A DNA stretch of 64,000 nucleotides, taken from NCBI RefSeq assembly GCF_009372255.1, contig NZ_LXGN01000001.1:186001-250000 (forward strand). Direction: 5' to 3'. A program made the position numbers and the translations under genes. This document shows positions 36,703-44,537 of the stretch, piece by piece. Below the pieces are notes generated by a model, which had not been told where the DNA came from, searched no databases, and was given only the letters and a program-made list of their open reading frames with translations. Positions within the stretch are counted from its first letter, which is position 1; each line of letters starts with the position of its first letter. Source of the stretch: Acinetobacter guerrae. GTDB taxonomy: Bacteria > Pseudomonadota > Gammaproteobacteria > Pseudomonadales > Moraxellaceae.

Positions 36703-37701
36703 CTAATTTGAACGCTGTTTGAGAAAAAGAATCGATTGATCAAAAACCTCATGGCTTGCTTTAAATCGCATATTAAAGTTGAAATCATGATTAATCTGTT
36801 CAGCGTATTCTTTTGGATAAATCTGGGAGATAACTGGCACACCCAATTTCTTTAGCTTGTTTATAAAAGGAATCGTTTGAGTTTTGGTAAGTAAATCTAC
36901 ATCTGTCGCACTGATATAAACAGCTGAAAATTTAGCATTTAACCAAGGATATGCAGACATCAAATCGAGTTGATGATCTGAAGGTTGATTTTCCCCACTA
37001 TATTTTGCAATCACACTCTGCGCACCCCAAGCCACAATTTTTCCAGCCTTCGCGCTTGAGTGGTATAAAGTTTTTAAATCATAGACACCGCTATGCAGAA
37101 CTAGTCCTTTCACCTGTTGAGGTGAAATTACGGGTTTTAATTTAAGTTGTTGAGCCATCTCTGCCGCATTTAATGCCGCCACATAACTACTCGTAATATT
37201 TGCCCCCGCAGAGTCTCCACTAAAAAAAACTTGTGATAAGTCTACTGGTAATTGATTTTGATGTTGAATAACATAATCAACTGCCTGATTCAATTCTATT
37301 ACTTGCTGTGGATATGCGGCTTGTGGAACCAATGTATATTCAACATTTATAACCAAAAACCCCTGATCTGCAATCAGCTTGGCATAAGGCAACATTCCTT
37401 CTTTATTGCCTGCAACCCAACCACCACCATGTACAAGAAATAAAACTGGAAGTTTGGTGCTTTGGAGTTTTTCTGGATAAACAATATCTAGTCTTTGGCT
37501 ATTTTGATCACCATAATGTTGATCTGGTAGCACAATAAGCTTCTGTTTTATATTTTCATTGGCATAGTGTTCAAGATATTGAACATTCTCACGAGTTTGC
37601 TGATTATCCATTAATTTAGCAACTAGCGTGGTTGGTAAATTTTGGCAACCTGATGAAAAAATGCTTAAACCCAAAACAAGACAAAGCGTTATTTTTTTCA
37701 C
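36703..37701 (-). CDS. Secreted or lipid-anchored alpha/beta hydrolase (esterase)
   Basis: This 332-residue protein begins MKKITLCLVLGLSIFSSGCQNLP, a signal peptide with a lipobox-like SSGC, so it may be a lipoprotein. The -3 serine is atypical, hence the doubt. The esterase core has the oxyanion HGGGW near residue 90 and the nucleophile Ser164 in GDSAGA of the hormone-sensitive-lipase / BD-FAE type. Late ASHEVFD supplies a histidine. The GTG at 37701 has TTTAGGTG upstream at good spacing; a GTG three codons earlier (37710) is the alternative. The substrate is unknown. Confidence 0.8.
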   Translation of the reverse strand: MKKITLCLVLGLSIFSSGCQNLPTTLVAKLMDNQQTRENVQYLEHYANENIKQKLIVLPDQHYGDQNSQRLDIVYPEKLQSTKLPVLFLVHGGGWVAGNKEGMLPYAKLIADQGFLVINVEYTLVPQAAYPQQVIELNQAVDYVIQHQNQLPVDLSQVFFSGDSAGANITSSYVAALNAAEMAQQLKLKPVISPQQVKGLVLHSGVYDLKTLYHSSAKAGKIVAWGAQSVIAKYSGENQPSDHQLDLMSAYPWLNAKFSAVYISATDVDLLTKTQTIPFINKLKKLGVPVISQIYPKEYAEQINHDFNFNMRFKASHEVFDQSILFLKQRSN

Positions 37702-37852
37702 TTTAATCACCTAAACATAAATAATAGTTTTTGATTCATATTTGCTTTAATCAACAAAGAACCTACTCGACATAAAGAAATATAGCATTAGGAATTAAAA
37801 TTCATGTCGGATTGTGCAACGAAAATAACAAAAATTACTATTTTTGATCACT

Positions 37853-37894
37853 AAAAAGTATGCCTCTCAACATATTGACAAGCATACTTTTTTT
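37853..37894 (-). terminator. Terminator after the OmpW-like gene
   Basis: AAAAAGTATGC and GCATACTTTTT are complementary across an 18-nt loop, with T runs on both outer sides. It lies just beyond the ompW-like stop, before the divergent esterase promoter region. Confidence 0.65.
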
Positions 37895-37906
37895 AAACTT
37901 GATAAA

Positions 37907-39034
37907 TTAAAAACGATAACCTACGCCCAAATATGTAATGATTGGATCAATATCCATCTTGGTCGAAGAATGGATAAGCTCTCGATTGGTATTACTATCA
38001 ATCACATTAATGGTAGCCTTATTATTCAATTTTGCATAAGACACCGAAGCCACAGTGTACCAATTAGGCGTTATATCATAAGTAAAACCAGCAGTTACAA
38101 TTGGGGCAATAGCATCATCGGCATCGACATCCACACTTGGGTTTGCACTCGACTTTTTCCCATCCAACGCCGCGCCTGCCAGTCCATCATGAATGTTTTG
38201 GATCATATGACCCGCTGCTTCTAAATCAGAACGAATACCCGAATTTAGTTTAATATCACTAAAGTGAGCATACATCACCCCTGCACCCACATATGGTCTA
38301 AATTTATTAATTCCTGCCTTACCCCATTGGTATTGTGCCTCTAATGCTGGTGTCCATGCTCGTACTGAGGCTGCTTTGCCATAGGCATCCAGATTGGTAA
38401 TTGGGATATCTTTTTTTAGTCCCAGATTATTCCCAATAATACTACCCGCTAAACCGCCAGGCGCAGCAGAACCAGTTAATGGTGCTTTAATAAAACCTTT
38501 TCCTTTAATATCAACTTTAGGAGGGATACCACCAATAAACTGCAAGGAAACATTGTCATTTAAGTAATAATTAAAAGTTAAGCCCAGAGTGTCTACATCA
38601 TCAGCTTCCAACCCACTGCCCGCATTTTGCCAATGATCAATACCATTAATTGTTGCTACGCCTGACGTTTCAGCAGTTACGTTTCCATTTGCATCTACAA
38701 AACCCAGAGACTCTCCAATACTTGGCCCTCCATTTTCTTGTTTTTTAAAGACTAAATTTAAAATATCTTTAGCATTTTCACCTGTAGATGGGATTGTAGC
38801 ATCTGGATCAACAGCCCCCATAAAAGCAGGAATTGAAATTTGACCTACATTGGCTTTAGTACCGCTTGGGACAGAGGTGGATATATCAAAGGGGTTCGCC
38901 TTTCCTTGAGGCATTACATGCAACCAACCCGCGGAAACTGAGAATCTTTTAAAATTATCTGCATGTGCCAGAGAGCCAGCAGTAATACCGATTAAACCGC
39001 ATAACATTGTTTTGTAAAATATTTTACTTTTCAT
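37907..39034 (-). CDS. OmpW family outer membrane protein, long form
   Basis: This 375-residue protein has a Sec signal peptide ending SLAHA before DNFKR. The OmpW opening FSVSAGWLHVMPQG follows, and the C-terminus YLGVGYRF ends in the aromatic residue recognised by the BAM complex. The family's usual length is about 200-220 residues. The extra length lies in hydrophilic, Gly/Asp/Asn-rich segments around residues 45-140, 185-215 and 270-305, which would be enlarged extracellular loops. OmpW proteins form small eight-stranded barrels for hydrophobic compounds. A strong AAGGAAT Shine-Dalgarno suggests good expression. The symbol is withheld because of the length difference. Confidence 0.78.
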   Translation of the reverse strand: MKSKIFYKTMLCGLIGITAGSLAHADNFKRFSVSAGWLHVMPQGKANPFDISTSVPSGTKANVGQISIPAFMGAVDPDATIPSTGENAKDILNLVFKKQENGGPSIGESLGFVDANGNVTAETSGVATINGIDHWQNAGSGLEADDVDTLGLTFNYYLNDNVSLQFIGGIPPKVDIKGKGFIKAPLTGSAAPGGLAGSIIGNNLGLKKDIPITNLDAYGKAASVRAWTPALEAQYQWGKAGINKFRPYVGAGVMYAHFSDIKLNSGIRSDLEAAGHMIQNIHDGLAGAALDGKKSSANPSVDVDADDAIAPIVTAGFTYDITPNWYTVASVSYAKLNNKATINVIDSNTNRELIHSSTKMDIDPIITYLGVGYRF

Positions 39035-39245
39035 ATTATATTCCTTTTATATTTAGCCCATCATCAATGATGAAACCTAGTTTATCGTACAAAAAATATA
39101 GGATAAAAATCATACAAAACCGATAAGTGGTTGTTTTATAAATTCCTTATTTTTCATAAATATACTTTTTAATATTAAATAAAAAACTAATAAATTCAAC
39201 AATTAATAAAAAGTATTCGATACCTTAAATTATGTTATTTTTCAT

Positions 39246-39278
39246 AAAAAAAGTCACTGATTTTACAATCAGTGACTT
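39246..39278 (-). terminator. Rho-independent terminator after aceI
   Basis: A perfect 12-bp stem AAGTCACTGATT / AATCAGTGACTT with a 4-nt loop is followed on the minus strand by TTTTTATG. Confidence 0.88.
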
Positions 39279-39284
39279 CGAGAA

Positions 39285-39707
39285 TTAATTCTGAGGAACG
39301 TAACCTAAACGTATTTCTAAGTAGTCGTAACACCACTGAAATATAAAGGTATAAATTAAAATACACATGGTTAAGCCAAAATCTAAAACAATGGCCTGCC
39401 ATATACTCATATTCATGGCATAGGCCACCATTGGAATCGTTGCAAGCATTAAGCCTCCTTCGAAACCTATAGCATGGAGAATACGAACTTTAATGGTTCT
39501 TTTTAGCTGATGCTTATGCTCAAATTTTTCAAAAAAATGGTTAAAAACCATATTCCAAATCACTGAAGTGACTGCCATCGCGATACCAAGCGAACCTGTT
39601 ACCTCCATAGGAACATTAAAAATAAAACTTAATGCAATTGCTATGATGACCAATAGAATCACTTCATAGCTTAAAGCATGAATAATTCGTCTTTTGGAAA
39701 TCAACAT
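39285..39707 (-). CDS. aceI: PACE family chlorhexidine efflux transporter AceI
   Basis: This 140-residue inner-membrane protein has four hydrophobic helices in two tandem bacterial transmembrane pair (BTP) repeats. The first helix holds the conserved acidic residue Glu15 (HALSYEV), which is essential for transport in Acinetobacter AceI. A second HAIGFEGG copy of the motif lies near residues 77-84, as expected for the duplicated domain. AceI exports chlorhexidine and short-chain diamines using the proton gradient. A LysR gene is divergent 88 bases away, as for aceR in A. baumannii, and probably activates it. A terminator follows directly. Confidence 0.92.
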   Translation of the reverse strand: MLISKRRIIHALSYEVILLVIIAIALSFIFNVPMEVTGSLGIAMAVTSVIWNMVFNHFFEKFEHKHQLKRTIKVRILHAIGFEGGLMLATIPMVAYAMNMSIWQAIVLDFGLTMCILIYTFIFQWCYDYLEIRLGYVPQN

Positions 39708-39795
39708 TTTAAAACACTCTTTTTGTTTGAAGTGTGCTCATTTTATTTTTATAATCTTGATAAATCCAATCAGGTTCTTTCAATAATTTTGACAG

Positions 39796-40677
39796 ATGAA
39801 CATTAATCAAGAGCAACTCATCATTTTTAAGACTGTTATAGAAACAGGGTCTTTTTCTGCTGCCGCCAGAAAACTAGGCAAAGTTCCATCCGCAGTCAGC
39901 ATGTCTATAGCGAATCTAGAGATTGATCTTGATTTAAATTTATTTGAGCGTATCGGTCGAGAACCCGTTGCAACTCCTGAAGCACATATCCTCTATGAGA
40001 AAACCACTCAGCTCCTTATAGAAATGAATCAATGGAAACAACACGCCCATGCCTTGAGTACAGGACTTGAATCTGCCCTTAATATTGTAATTGTGTCTGA
40101 ACTACTAGACACCAACTGGACAGATTATGTCAGCTTACTTTCAAGACAATTTCCAGATTTACAAATCAATATTATTTCTGCACCACAAGAAGATGCTTTA
40201 GCGATGCTACTAGATCAACGTGCACAATTGGCTTGGATGTTTGAGCGCGAACATCTGGATTATCGGGAACAATTTGTTGAAATTAAAAAAGAGTCCTTAA
40301 TTCCAGTGGTCTCCAAAACACATCCGCTAGCGCATATGCAAGATATTAAATTTGAAGATATTTTACAGCAACGTCAAATCGTGGTTGCAAGTCGTGACAA
40401 TACCATTAGACCTGAATTATTATTTTCAAAAAATTACTGGCGCACAGATAATCATCATTCAGCCTGTATGATGATTGTTAGAAATTTGGGTTGGGGTGTT
40501 TTACCCTCAGAAATGTTTCAAGAAAACCCTAGACTAAAACAACAATTGAAAGTTTTAGATCTTCTAGATTTCACGCCCAAATTTGAATATTACATTGATC
40601 TCGTCTGGAGTCGAGAAAGTAAATTAGGTTCTGCTGCACGATATTTAATCGAACATATTCGACAAGACAGAAAATAA
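39796..40677 (+). CDS. aceR: LysR-type regulator, probable AceR
   Basis: This 293-residue LysR protein has the N-terminal winged helix at about residues 1-60 (FKTVIETGSFSAAARKLGKVPSAVSM). The effector-binding domain from about 90 to the end begins ALNIVIVSELL. Its place divergent to aceI and its length match AceR, the chlorhexidine-responsive activator of aceI in A. baumannii. The 88-base gap has room for one LysR site on each side. The assignment rests on synteny and fold, so the inducer is inferred. Confidence 0.85.
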   Translation: MNINQEQLIIFKTVIETGSFSAAARKLGKVPSAVSMSIANLEIDLDLNLFERIGREPVATPEAHILYEKTTQLLIEMNQWKQHAHALSTGLESALNIVIVSELLDTNWTDYVSLLSRQFPDLQINIISAPQEDALAMLLDQRAQLAWMFEREHLDYREQFVEIKKESLIPVVSKTHPLAHMQDIKFEDILQQRQIVVASRDNTIRPELLFSKNYWRTDNHHSACMMIVRNLGWGVLPSEMFQENPRLKQQLKVLDLLDFTPKFEYYIDLVWSRESKLGSAARYLIEHIRQDRK

Positions 40678-40763
40678 TCAATCGACAAGTTTTAACGTGG
40701 ATTTACAATAGAATATGCTATAACTAAAGAGATAAATATTTTAAACCAAGAATGTTGATTGCA

Positions 40764-41753
40764 ATGACACAAACAGCTTTAGACCAATTAAAACATGTAA
40801 CGACCGTTGTCGCCGATAGTAGTGATCTTGAAGCTATTCGTCAGTTTCGTCCTTTGGATGCCACAACCAATCCTTCATTAATCACTGCGGCTGCAAGCCA
40901 GCCTGAAAATCGTGAACTTATTGAAGCTGCCTATGCACAGGCACGTCAAGAAGGTTATCAAACAGATCAACTGGTTGAACGTACCATTGATATTTTGACA
41001 GTCAAATTTGGCGTTGAAATTTTAAAACTGATTGAAGGTCGTGTGTCTACAGAAGTTGATGCATCTTTATCTTATGATACAGATGCCACTCTTCAAAAAG
41101 CGCGTGAATTATCTAAACTCTATAAAGATTATGGTATCGATCAGTCTAGAGTGTTAATTAAAATTGCATCGACATGGGAAGGCATTCAAGCTGCGAAAGT
41201 GCTTGAAGCTGAAGGTATTGCGTGCAACTTAACGTTATTGTTTGGCTTGCATCAAGCTCAAGCCTGTGCTGATGCCAATGTCACCCTAATTTCTCCATTT
41301 GTTGGGCGTATTTTGGATTGGTACAAAAAGTCTGAAAATGTAGATCATTATCCAATTGAAAAAGATCCCGGTGTCTTATCCGTTAAAAAAATCTATTACT
41401 ATTATAAACAGCAAAATATTCAGACTCAGGTGATGGGTGCAAGCTTCCGAAGTGTCGATCAAGTCCTCGGTTTGGCGGGTTGCGATCTACTCACGATTGC
41501 CCCTGCTTTACTTTCTGAATTAAGTCAGGATAACCGTCAGGTTGAAACTGTTTTAAGCCCAGAATCGGCATTAAAAGCAGAGAAAATTACGCTTGAACCA
41601 CAAACTCATGAAAGTTTTAAAGCCGAGCTTGAACATGACTTAATGGCTTTTCAACTGTTACAGGGCGGTGTTGATGGCTTTATTCGAGCGCGAGATCAAC
41701 TCAATACTTTATTGCGTCAATCTTTTGGCATTGATGCCGAAATTCAACCCTAA
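40764..41753 (+). CDS. tal: Transaldolase
   Basis: This 329-residue enzyme of the non-oxidative pentose phosphate pathway transfers dihydroxyacetone from sedoheptulose-7-phosphate to glyceraldehyde-3-phosphate. The Schiff-base lysine is Lys133 (VLIKIAST), next to E. coli TalB Lys132. The TTNPSLI substrate region near residues 34-40 and the family motif around EVDASLSYD near 94-102 are intact. I chose the start at 40764 because the protein then opens like other transaldolases. A start four codons upstream (40752) has a slightly better purine stretch, so the exact N-terminus is uncertain. A strong terminator follows. Confidence 0.94.
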   Translation: MTQTALDQLKHVTTVVADSSDLEAIRQFRPLDATTNPSLITAAASQPENRELIEAAYAQARQEGYQTDQLVERTIDILTVKFGVEILKLIEGRVSTEVDASLSYDTDATLQKARELSKLYKDYGIDQSRVLIKIASTWEGIQAAKVLEAEGIACNLTLLFGLHQAQACADANVTLISPFVGRILDWYKKSENVDHYPIEKDPGVLSVKKIYYYYKQQNIQTQVMGASFRSVDQVLGLAGCDLLTIAPALLSELSQDNRQVETVLSPESALKAEKITLEPQTHESFKAELEHDLMAFQLLQGGVDGFIRARDQLNTLLRQSFGIDAEIQP

Positions 41754-41773
41754 TATTTGATTATTCACATATT

Positions 41774-41812
41774 AAAACCGATTTTTGTTATAGTACAAAA
41801 ATCGGTTTTTTT
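41774..41812 (+). terminator. Rho-independent terminator after tal
   Basis: A perfect 15-bp stem, AAAACCGATTTTTGT with its complement, has a 6-nt loop and ends in a T run. The right arm ends only about 15 bases before the LysE-family start codon. Confidence 0.9.
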
Positions 41813-41826
41813 ATGAGTAAATATTC

Positions 41827-42477
41827 GTGTTCGGGATTACAGATCTTGCAACTTACATTATTGGTACTTTGTTAATTGTATTTTTGCCTGGACCAAACTC
41901 GATCTATGTGATGTCTATTGCTTCACGCTATGGAATCAAAACGGGTTATCGCGGCGCATTCGGTATTTTTACTGGAGATGCCATTTTAATTTTGTGTACC
42001 GTTTTGGGTGCAGCATCCCTTATGCATGCTTTTCCATGGATATTCACCACACTCAAAATTGTAGGTGCATTATATCTATCTTACTTAGGATTTAAACTAC
42101 TTCAGGCAAGTTATCAACGCTGGAAAAATCAGTCGGTGGATGAGATTGAAATGGCAGATTTACCTCAACTTGATCAGATTCACCCTTATCGAACAGCTTT
42201 AGGAATTAGTCTATTAAACCCCAAAGCGATCTTATTTTTCTTGTCCTTCTTTGTTCAATTTGTCGATCCTGCTTATCCTTATCCTGCCCTAAGTTTTTTT
42301 GTGTTATCCATCATTTTACAATGCGTTAGTCTCAGCTATCTCACAATTCTAATTTTTTCAGGTGTGAAGTTATCTGCATTCTTTAAATCCCGACATAAAA
42401 TTTCTGCGGTTAGTATTTTTATGGTAGGTATTTTATTTTTTTGTTTTGGTTTAAAACTTGCGACTTCAACTTTGTAA
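41827..42477 (+). CDS. LysE family amino-acid exporter
   Basis: This 216-residue membrane protein has six predicted hydrophobic helices and the LysE/RhtB signature PGPNSIYVMS near residues 21-30. A central charged loop (DEIEMADLPQLDQI) and the NPKAILFF motif near residue 135 follow. RhtB/LysE proteins export amino acids such as lysine, threonine or leucine; the substrate is unknown. The only in-frame start before the fold is a GTG at 41827. It lies immediately after the tal terminator with only a weak GAG upstream, so expression may be low or depend on a promoter inside tal. Confidence 0.85.
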   Translation: MFGITDLATYIIGTLLIVFLPGPNSIYVMSIASRYGIKTGYRGAFGIFTGDAILILCTVLGAASLMHAFPWIFTTLKIVGALYLSYLGFKLLQASYQRWKNQSVDEIEMADLPQLDQIHPYRTALGISLLNPKAILFFLSFFVQFVDPAYPYPALSFFVLSIILQCVSLSYLTILIFSGVKLSAFFKSRHKISAVSIFMVGILFFCFGLKLATSTL

Positions 42478-42587
42478 GATTTTACCTTTTGTTTAATTCA
42501 CCACGCGATTAGAATACAGTTCATGCTTTTCTGATCGTTTTATTTAAAAGCATTTTTCTTAAACGCCTTATAACTTAAAGCTCAATC

Positions 42588-43763
42588 ATGCAAAAAATTA
42601 TTCGTGATTTTTCACTTCCTGCTGCTTTTGCTGGATTTGTTACTTTTCTCATCGGTATTAGTGTTTCTGCCGTACTGGTGATTCAAGCTGCCCAAATATT
42701 GGGGGCAAATACTCAACAAATTACATCATGGTTTTGGGCATTAGGAATTGGTATTGGCTTATCGGGTCTGATTTTGTCATGGAAATTTAAATATCCTGTC
42801 GCAACGTCTTGGTCTACGGCGGGTCTAGCCTTAATTATCGCCACAGGTAGCGGTTATAGTTTGCATGAAGCAATTGGGGCATTTTTAGTATGTGGACTGG
42901 TTACAGCTCTACTTGGTTTTTTTGGTGTTTTTGAAAAAGTTCTTGCCTATATTCCACAAAGCTTAACCAGTGCGATGCTTGCAGGGGTTTTACTTAAATT
43001 TGGAATTGCTATTTTTGCAAATATGCAGGATCACTGGCAATTTATTTTGAGCTTATTGGCGGTTTATATTGTTTCTAAACGTCTATGGCCACGTTATTGC
43101 ATTGTCATTACAGTGATTATTGGCATTGCCATGTGTCCTTTTTTTATGGAGTTTCATCCACCTGTTTTACATTGGGATTTAGCAAAACCTGTTTGGATTG
43201 CACCAGAGTTTACATGGTCTGCTATTTTGGGATTAGCTCTGCCTTTATTTGTCATCAATATGGCATCTCAGTATCTACCCGGTATTGCTATGATCAAAAG
43301 TTATGGCTATCAACCTCATGTTAATCAGTTGATTGGTTGGACTGGAACCGCTCAAACATTACTGGCACCTTTTGGCTGTTATACGGTCAATATTGCAGCC
43401 ATTAGTGCTGCAGTCAGTCTGGACGATCAAGTGCATCCAGACCCTGCCAAGCGTTATATTGCAGGTATCAGTTGTGGATTTTTTTATATTTTGATGGGAT
43501 TATTTGCAGCAACATTAACCAGTTTATTGATGTCATTTCCGTCGTTATTCATCATGGCACTCGCAGGGATTGCCCTGTTTGGCACCATTAGCCACAATAT
43601 CGCGATTGCTTTTCATGAACCTAGTGATCGTGAAGCGGCCTTGCTGACTTTTTTATGTAGCGCATCTGGCGTTCAATTTTTTGGCATTGGCTCTGCATTT
43701 TGGGGCTTAGTCGTCGGAATTGTTGTTTCACTTGTACTTAAAGTGAAATTCAAGAAATCATAA
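42588..43763 (+). CDS. benE: Benzoate/H+ symporter family (BenE)
   Basis: This 391-residue inner-membrane protein has about 12 hydrophobic segments. The BenE family pattern is AGFVTFLIGISVSAVLVIQAAQ in the first helix. PVATSWSTAGLALI near residues 66-79 and TAQTLLAPFGCYTVN with a broken helix are also typical. A. calcoaceticus BenE imports benzoate with protons. In that organism benE belongs to the ben degradation cluster, whereas here no ben or cat gene is adjacent, so the substrate may differ. A terminator lies beyond it. Confidence 0.85.
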   Translation: MQKIIRDFSLPAAFAGFVTFLIGISVSAVLVIQAAQILGANTQQITSWFWALGIGIGLSGLILSWKFKYPVATSWSTAGLALIIATGSGYSLHEAIGAFLVCGLVTALLGFFGVFEKVLAYIPQSLTSAMLAGVLLKFGIAIFANMQDHWQFILSLLAVYIVSKRLWPRYCIVITVIIGIAMCPFFMEFHPPVLHWDLAKPVWIAPEFTWSAILGLALPLFVINMASQYLPGIAMIKSYGYQPHVNQLIGWTGTAQTLLAPFGCYTVNIAAISAAVSLDDQVHPDPAKRYIAGISCGFFYILMGLFAATLTSLLMSFPSLFIMALAGIALFGTISHNIAIAFHEPSDREAALLTFLCSASGVQFFGIGSAFWGLVVGIVVSLVLKVKFKKS

Positions 43764-43796
43764 TTAATCTCTTAAATTTCACATGTCGTTCAAATC

Positions 43797-43825
43797 AAAT
43801 ACGATGCTTAAGCCATCGTATTTTT
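43797..43825 (+). terminator. Rho-independent terminator after benE
   Basis: A 10-bp stem AAATACGATG / CATCGTATTT with a 7-nt loop is followed by TTATCCC. Its loop and right arm overlap the last codons of the convergent mgtC gene. Confidence 0.75.
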
Positions 43826-44527
43826 ATCCCAATACGCCTGCTGTATCTGTGGTATCTGATTGAGTTGCTTAATCATTTCATTCATTTCTACTGGATCGAT
43901 CGATGTCGCAATCAAAGTCGCCTCAATCTCAATATCATTTTCGCCAAAAGGCTCAACATCCAAATCCTTAAGTGGATAATTTAAATTCTGCAACATATCA
44001 GTCAGCTTATACATCACCAATTTACGATGATCTTTATTGGCGATAAGATAAATAATATGCGTCATTTCAGATTCAGCATCCAAAGGTTGCCGATCCATCA
44101 TATTTACGATAGGTCGTAGCAAGGTATTTGCTGCAATAATAAATGACGTAGCAACCACAGCCTCAATAATTAGATCTGAACCTGCAGCAGCGCCAACAGC
44201 AGCGGAACACCAAAGTGTCGCTGCTGTATTTAAACCATGAATATTTCCCTCTTGACGCATAATCACACCTGCACCCAGAAAACCAATGCCAGAAACGACA
44301 TAGGCAATCACACGAACCGCACCATCTGCCCCTGAAAGATTGTTGGCAATATCGACAAAGATGGCAGCCCCTAAAGCGACTAGCACATTCGTTCTAAGTC
44401 CAGCGGTACGCTGACGATACTGTCTTTCAAAACCAATCAATCCACCCAGAAAAAAAGCTGTTGCTAAACTAATCAACGTATCTGCCATATTGGATAGACT
44501 GGTATTTTGTAAAAATTGCAAAGCCAT
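43808..44527 (-). CDS. mgtC: MgtC/SapB family membrane protein
   Basis: This 239-residue protein has four to five hydrophobic helices in residues 15-150. The MgtC hallmark is visible: LGGLIGFERQYRQRTAGLRTN (about 28-48) and VRVIAYVVSGIGFLGAGVI near 72-90. A soluble ACT-like C-terminal domain follows. MgtC helps bacteria grow in low Mg2+ and in macrophages by modulating the F-ATPase or phosphate uptake. It starts just after the P-type ATPase stop (10 bases), with CAGGTG overlapping the intergenic space, so it is the second gene of an mgtA-mgtC operon. Confidence 0.9.
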   Translation of the reverse strand: MALQFLQNTSLSNMADTLISLATAFFLGGLIGFERQYRQRTAGLRTNVLVALGAAIFVDIANNLSGADGAVRVIAYVVSGIGFLGAGVIMRQEGNIHGLNTAATLWCSAAVGAAAGSDLIIEAVVATSFIIAANTLLRPIVNMMDRQPLDAESEMTHIIYLIANKDHRKLVMYKLTDMLQNLNYPLKDLDVEPFGENDIEIEATLIATSIDPVEMNEMIKQLNQIPQIQQAYWDKNTMA

Positions 44528-44537
44528 ATTGCACCTG

